A DNA stretch of 17,649 bases from the NCBI GenBank assembly GCA_910587805.1, contig CAJUNM010000032.1:1-17649 (forward strand), in the 5' to 3' direction. The first letter of the stretch is position 1. Each line of letters opens with the position of its first letter. The notes below the pieces were generated by a model that worked only from the letters and a program-made list of their open reading frames with translations, was not told the origin of the DNA and searched no databases. Of the stretch, positions 14,054 to 17,649 are shown in pieces. Source of the DNA: an uncultured Christensenellaceae bacterium (GTDB lineage Bacteria; Bacillota; Clostridia; Christensenellales; Pumilibacteraceae). A program made the translations under genes and the position numbers.

Positions 14054-16346
14054 ATTTTTGAACAAAACGGCGAGGGCGACAGGATTATTCCTGTCGTTTC
14101 TTGCAGCAACGGTATTATGCGCGTGCGGCGCGTTTACGCGGCGCAAAGACGAGGTAAAGCTCGATCTCGCCGAAAAAACGGCGTTTGTTGGCGAGGCGTT
14201 CAAGCTGAAAGCGACTGCCACGGGCGACGTTACATGGAGTTCGGACGACGAGGATGTTTTGATAGTCAATTCGCTCGGCACGGTTACAGCGCTGTCGGCG
14301 GGTACTGCGTCGGTGATCGCGCGGTGCGGCGCTGCGCTCGCTATGTGCTTTGTGACGGTTATCGGAGAGGAAGAACCCGACAGAATAACGCTCGACGTGT
14401 CGTCAAAGACACTCGATGAAGGCGAAAGCTTCGTCATAACGGCTACACCTAATAAGAGCGGCGATGTTTCATGGTCAACGAGCAACAAGGCAATCGTCAC
14501 CGTTACGAACGGCGTTGTAAAAGCGGTGAGCGCAGGCAGAGCGGTTATAACCGCGGCGTTCGGCACTGCGCACGCCGAGTGTTCGGTAATCGTGGAAAAG
14601 CGCGAGGAGCAACCGCCCGAGCCGGACGACGAAGTGTCGCTCGATATTACCGAGAGAACGCTCGATATAGGCAGAAGCTTTACTTTGATAGCAACGCATA
14701 ACAAAACGGGCGCTGTGTCATGGTCTACGAGCGACGCGAGCGTCGCCTCGGTAAACGATGGCACGGTTAAAGCCGTCGGCGTGGGCAATGCCGTAATAGC
14801 CGCGGCGTTCGGCACGGCGCGCGCAACGTGTACGGTGACTGTGACCGATCCCGATGTGTTCGATCTCGAAAAGTTAAACAATGCGGGCGTTGTCGCAAAC
14901 GTCGGCAGGTGGTATTATTGGGCTGGCGGAGATCACGGACTTACGGAGGCAAAGTACGACCACGGCACGCTTACGCTTGCGTTTACTCACGTTGCGGCGA
15001 ACGATACTTATCAACTTCGCATACAGCCGTTTGCGGCGGGTACGGAATACACCGCAAACTTCACCGTAGCATTATCGGCTGCGGGTACAGCGCTTTACGG
15101 TACGGACAATCAGTCGCAAAGATTCGATTCGGCGGGGGCGGCAAATATATCGTACAAAACAACCGCGCAAGCCGATAAACCGTTCATGGTTCAAGTGCGT
15201 CCGCTCGACGCGACAAAACCTATCAAGCTCACCGTTAGCAACGTCGAGTTCGTCAAAAAGACGGTCAGCCCGTATATCGCGGACAATTATGCCGATTGTT
15301 TTTCGTTCGGCGCGGCTGTGTCTACGGGCGGACTGACCAACTATGCGGAGCAGCTCAAACACTTTAACAGCTTTACGCCCGAGAACGATATGAAATGGAA
15401 AAACCTCGAGGCGACGGAAGGCAAGTACACGTACGGCAACGCTGATAAAATAATTTCGTACGCAGTATCGAAAGATGCAGGCGTGCGCGGACACTGTCTC
15501 GTGTGGTATAAGTCTTTGCCTTCGTGGCTCACGGGCAAAGCGGTCGATAAAGCGAGCGCGCTCGCATATATGGAAAAGCATATCGAAAATACCATGCGGC
15601 ACTTCGGAAACAAAGTATACGTTTGGGACGTTGCAAACGAAGCGTTGCGTAATTCCGTAAATGCGTTGCAATTGAACGGCGGGGATATTTGGCGTACGGG
15701 TTCAGGCGAAAATATCGGCGCGGCGGGCACGGTCGATTGGTACGCGCTCTGCGGCACGGACTTTATCAAGCGCGCGTTCTCCAAAGCTGCCGAAGTGCGC
15801 AAAAGCCTCGGGCTTACCGCCGACGATATGAAACTGTACTATAACGACTACGGTCTGAACAATCCGCACAAGCGCGCTGCTTGCGTCAAGCTCGTGCAAA
15901 TGCTGCAAAGCGCAAATATCCCGATCGACGGGGTGGGCATGCAAACGCATTACAGACTTTCCTCGTATACCGCCGATAAGCAAGGCTTTTTGGATAATTT
16001 CGAGGAATCGATCAAGGCGTTCACCACGCTCGGAATCGACGTGCAGATAACCGAACTTGACGTTCGCGTGTACGCAAGCGACGCCGCCGCGCCGATGACG
16101 GACGCCGAACTTGAAGCGGCGTTCGAGGAGCAAGGCGAAATGTACGGCGAAATACTCAAAATATGCAAGCGTTACGCTACGCCGCACAAATCGGGCGCGG
16201 GGCGCATAACAAACGTGACCACTTGGGGCGTTTCCGATTCGGGCACGGCATGGGACACTTCCGCGCATAAGGAATACCCGTTTATATTCGATAAGAACAA
16301 GCAACCCAAACCTGCGGTGTCCGCCATACTGAATGCGGCAAAATAA
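14046..16346 (+). CDS. modular GH10 endo-xylanase: three Big_2 domains, binding-type module, GH10
   Basis: Endo-beta-1,4-xylanase of 766 aa. Lipoprotein-type signal peptide ending LCAC with C27 lipidated; three Big_2 Ig-like domains (about 35-105, 107-182, 190-266); one beta-rich module (270-405) related to modules A1-A4 of the operon's large lipoprotein; GH10 barrel (about 408-766). Catalytic residues: acid/base E532 in WDVANEA and nucleophile E670 in ITELDVRV; GVGMQTHY and TTWGVSD are present. As in the other GH10, RGHCLVW is followed by YKS instead of the usual HxQ. The frame is open further up to 13986, but the ATG at 14046 gives the signal peptide directly and overlaps the GH3 stop as ATGAATAA, so translational coupling is likely; there is only a poor GAGAG upstream. 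It is the last operon gene in view; no terminator is seen before the IS 15 bp downstream. Confidence 0.92.
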   Translation: MNKFLNKTARATGLFLSFLAATVLCACGAFTRRKDEVKLDLAEKTAFVGEAFKLKATATGDVTWSSDDEDVLIVNSLGTVTALSAGTASVIARCGAALAMCFVTVIGEEEPDRITLDVSSKTLDEGESFVITATPNKSGDVSWSTSNKAIVTVTNGVVKAVSAGRAVITAAFGTAHAECSVIVEKREEQPPEPDDEVSLDITERTLDIGRSFTLIATHNKTGAVSWSTSDASVASVNDGTVKAVGVGNAVIAAAFGTARATCTVTVTDPDVFDLEKLNNAGVVANVGRWYYWAGGDHGLTEAKYDHGTLTLAFTHVAANDTYQLRIQPFAAGTEYTANFTVALSAAGTALYGTDNQSQRFDSAGAANISYKTTAQADKPFMVQVRPLDATKPIKLTVSNVEFVKKTVSPYIADNYADCFSFGAAVSTGGLTNYAEQLKHFNSFTPENDMKWKNLEATEGKYTYGNADKIISYAVSKDAGVRGHCLVWYKSLPSWLTGKAVDKASALAYMEKHIENTMRHFGNKVYVWDVANEALRNSVNALQLNGGDIWRTGSGENIGAAGTVDWYALCGTDFIKRAFSKAAEVRKSLGLTADDMKLYYNDYGLNNPHKRAACVKLVQMLQSANIPIDGVGMQTHYRLSSYTADKQGFLDNFEESIKAFTTLGIDVQITELDVRVYASDAAAPMTDAELEAAFEEQGEMYGEILKICKRYATPHKSGAGRITNVTTWGVSDSGTAWDTSAHKEYPFIFDKNKQPKPAVSAILNAAK

Positions 16347-16361
16347 AGCCTGAAAACGGAA

Positions 16362-16389
16362 TGCTATGAACCCCAAAAGTTGGACGAAA
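16362..16389. repeat. terminal inverted repeat at the orfB end of the IS
   Basis: Begins TGCTATGAACCCC and continues to GTTGGACGAAA. It matches the other end at 22 of 28 positions. Confidence 0.8.
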
Positions 16390-16396
16390 AAAATAA

Positions 16397-17191
16397 CTAA
16401 ATTGCTTGAGAATGAGTTCGGTATTGTACCGGGCTCATTCCGTTTAGCGTGAGAGTTATTCTCTCGTTGTTCCAATAGTGTATGTACTCTCTCAGACAGT
16501 GGACGAATTCGTCCACTGTCTGAAATTTTTCGCCGTAAAACATTTCTACTTTCAGCCGTCCGAAAAAGTTCTCCATTACGCTGTTATCCAAGCAGTTACC
16601 TTTTCTCGACATACTTTGGATAATGTTATGTTCTTTCAGTTGTCTTTGGAATTCTTTCATTTGGTATTGCCAGCCTTGATCGGAATGTAATATCGGCGTC
16701 ACGCCTTTCGGTAGCTTGTCGAAAAGTTCTCGCAGCATTTCTCGCGTTTGTTCAAAGTTCGGGCTTAGCGAGATTGAATAGCTTATTACTTCATTGTTAT
16801 ATAAGTCTATTATTGGAGATAAATATACTTTATCGTCACACACCGCAAATTCGGTCACATCGGTAGCTAACTTCTCAAACGGTTCATCTGCTTCAAAGTA
16901 TCTACAAAGTATATTAGGCGCGATTTCTCCGACTTCGCCTTTATATGATTTATACTTGCTTTTACGCCGTTTCCCGTGTAATCCCATACTTCGCATTAAT
17001 TTATGCACTGTTTTGTGATTTAGTTTTATTCCTTTTTGTCGTAATGCAAGTAATATACGACGGTAGCCATACCGTTGTTTGTTCTCGGTAAAGATACTTT
17101 CTATCTCTTGCTTGACTGTTTTGTATTTGTCATTGCCTTTCTGTTTGAGATAGTAGTAGTATGTACTCCGTGCCAATCCGGATAATTCCAA
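16397..17191 (-). CDS. IS3-family transposase OrfB (DDE integrase core)
   Basis: Catalytic half of the transposase: cuts and joins IS ends. From the TTG at 17191 the product is 264 aa; it has an HTH_21-like N-terminal part (RYGYRRI at 40-46), then the rve integrase core with the DDE triad D111 (TDVTEF), D171 (HSDQGWQY) and E207 (NSVMENFFG), then the usual YIHYWNNERI end. The frame has no stop upstream to beyond 17245 and encodes IVSELRHRFPLKALLELSG, which fits the family, so the working protein is probably an OrfAB fusion made by a -1 frameshift, and the TTG start may not be used. No frameshift, stop or missing catalytic residue is seen, so the element could be active. Confidence 0.9.
   Translation of the reverse strand: MELSGLARSTYYYYLKQKGNDKYKTVKQEIESIFTENKQRYGYRRILLALRQKGIKLNHKTVHKLMRSMGLHGKRRKSKYKSYKGEVGEIAPNILCRYFEADEPFEKLATDVTEFAVCDDKVYLSPIIDLYNNEVISYSISLSPNFEQTREMLRELFDKLPKGVTPILHSDQGWQYQMKEFQRQLKEHNIIQSMSRKGNCLDNSVMENFFGRLKVEMFYGEKFQTVDEFVHCLREYIHYWNNERITLTLNGMSPVQYRTHSQAI
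16492..16523. repeat. 32-bp perfect palindrome inside orfB
   Basis: CAGACAGTGGACGAA (16493-16507) is followed directly by its exact reverse complement (16508-16522), and one more pair closes the outside. It encodes QTVDEFVHC in OrfB and, because of the symmetry, the same peptide on the opposite strand. In RNA it would form a very stable hairpin in either direction. Confidence 0.85.
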
Positions 17192-17232
17192 TAATGCTTT
17201 CAGCGGAAATCTATGCCTTAATTCCGAAACAA

Positions 17233-17601
17233 TTATTGCTTTTTGTTTTTCTCTTGCTCTTCCGCAAGAACTAAGGCACTCAGTTTTTTTAAGTATTCAA
17301 GCTCCATACGTAGTCGTTGGTTCTCAGCAATAAGATCTTCTTCTACCGATTTATCCAACGGTTTTCTCGGACGTGCACCTTTTGCACTTCGGCCGCGTCG
17401 TTCTTTCATAAAGCCTTCCGCTCCTTCGGTTAGGTATATGCGTTCCCACTTTAACAAGAATTCATAATTCTTGCATTGCAAATCCGGAAAGTACTTACGC
17501 ATTGTTTCTCGGTATCCCAATCCGTGATCACGCATATCCATTATAACACATAATTTGAATTCTGCGCTATACTTTTTGTATGTTTGTCCTTTCTTTGCCA
17601 T
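17233..17601 (-). CDS. IS3-family OrfA, DNA-binding helix-turn-helix protein
   Basis: A 122-aa protein that binds the IS ends and supplies the N-terminal half of the OrfAB transposase. An HTH region (about 8-50, YSAEFKLCVI...) is followed by a basic stretch and a C-terminal leucine-zipper-like coiled coil (about 88-115, ending LEYLKKLSALVLAEEQ). The start at 17601 was chosen over an upstream TTG at 17631 because GGAGGT (17611-17616 on the + strand as ACCTCC) lies 9 nt before this ATG. The TAA stop at 17233-17235 lies just past an A-rich slippery stretch; orfB is in the -1 frame. Confidence 0.9.
   Translation of the reverse strand: MAKKGQTYKKYSAEFKLCVIMDMRDHGLGYRETMRKYFPDLQCKNYEFLLKWERIYLTEGAEGFMKERRGRSAKGARPRKPLDKSVEEDLIAENQRLRMELEYLKKLSALVLAEEQEKNKKQ
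17239..17253 (-). other. probable programmed -1 frameshift site between orfA and orfB
   Basis: On the - strand the codons GAG AAA AAC AAA AAG precede CAA TAA, the end of orfA. Slippage by one base onto the A runs would enter an open -1 frame that leads straight into orfB with family-like sequence. The site lacks a textbook A AAA AAG heptamer in the zero frame (it is C AAA AAG), so the exact slip codon is uncertain. Confidence 0.6.
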
Positions 17602-17621
17602 GAAAAATGCACCTCCATAAG

Positions 17622-17649
17622 TTTTGTCCAAACTTTGGGGTGCATTTCA
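17622..17649. repeat. terminal inverted repeat at the orfA end of the IS
   Basis: Read on the - strand it begins TGAAATGCACCCC and continues to GTTTGGACAAAA. It is the partner of the repeat at 16362-16389 and ends at the last base of the window. Confidence 0.8.

Larger units (their letters stand above)
16362..17649 (-). mobile_element. IS3-family (IS150-type) insertion sequence, apparently complete
   Basis: A 1288-bp element with imperfect terminal inverted repeats (22 of 28 matching, both beginning TG) and two overlapping-frame genes, orfA and orfB, on the - strand. Size, ends and gene order fit the IS150 group of the IS3 family. Its composition is visibly richer in A+T than the operon, consistent with a foreign origin. 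The left end is 15 bp after the xylanase stop; the right end coincides with the last base of the window, so the target duplication cannot be tested. Confidence 0.88.

Noticed and set aside
16478..16690. + strand open frame of 70 codons inside the IS
   Set aside because: Antisense to orfB; its QTVDEFVHC resemblance to the transposase is only the mirror of the palindrome.
17602..17631. TTG start at 17631 for orfA
   Set aside because: It begins inside the terminal repeat, and a good GGAGGT precedes the ATG at 17601.

Overview
The window looks like a contig from an uncultured Gram-positive anaerobe, most likely a Clostridia-type member of the Bacillota. The support is indirect: three lipobox signal peptides without outer-membrane features, Big_2 and InlB/Flg_new-type surface repeats, circularly permuted GH3 enzymes, purine-rich Shine-Dalgarno sites and an IS3/IS150-type insertion sequence. 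A plant-fibre-fed gut or similar habitat fits the gene content. The taxonomic call is an inference.

Layout. (1) Bases 3-1988 hold the 3' part of a P-type cation-transporting ATPase whose beginning lies off the left edge. (2) Bases 1989-2188 are a regulatory region with four TTGT boxes phased at exactly 10 bp, an imperfect palindrome and a TATAAT box. (3) Bases 2189-2851 encode an OmpR-family response regulator with no histidine kinase beside it, closed by a strong intrinsic terminator at 2879-2910. (4) Bases 2911-3180 are a control region with two candidate TATAAT boxes and two abutting perfect inverted repeats. (5) Bases 3181-16346 form one compact + strand operon of five secreted or surface-anchored proteins for xylan breakdown: permuted GH3, a large non-catalytic lipoprotein, GH10, a second permuted GH3, and a modular Big_2/binding-module/GH10 protein. 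The last four genes are spaced by 6 nt, 7 nt and an 8-nt overlap. (6) Bases 16362-17649 are an apparently complete IS3-family element on the - strand, starting 15 bp after the last xylanase stop and ending exactly at the window edge.

How the genes may work together. Two GH10 endo-xylanases, predicted to be lipid-anchored outside the cell, would cut the xylan backbone. Two GH3 enzymes, each predicted to be held in the membrane by a helix at both ends with the catalytic part outside, would trim oligosaccharides at the cell surface. The 1068-residue lipoprotein has no visible catalytic domain but carries four divergent copies of a roughly 140-160-residue beta-rich module. A fifth copy sits next to the GH10 domain in the last gene. 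I read it as a substrate-binding or scaffold protein partnering the xylanases. No transporter, arabinofuranosidase or esterase is visible, so this may be part of a larger locus cut off by the IS and the contig end.

The most notable points are the shared module, the in-frame TAA separating the binding lipoprotein from a GH10 gene when the downstream paralogue has the same parts fused, the double membrane anchoring of both GH3s, the unusual GH10 and GH3 active-site residues, the helically phased TTGT array before the response regulator, and a 32-bp perfect palindrome inside the transposase gene.
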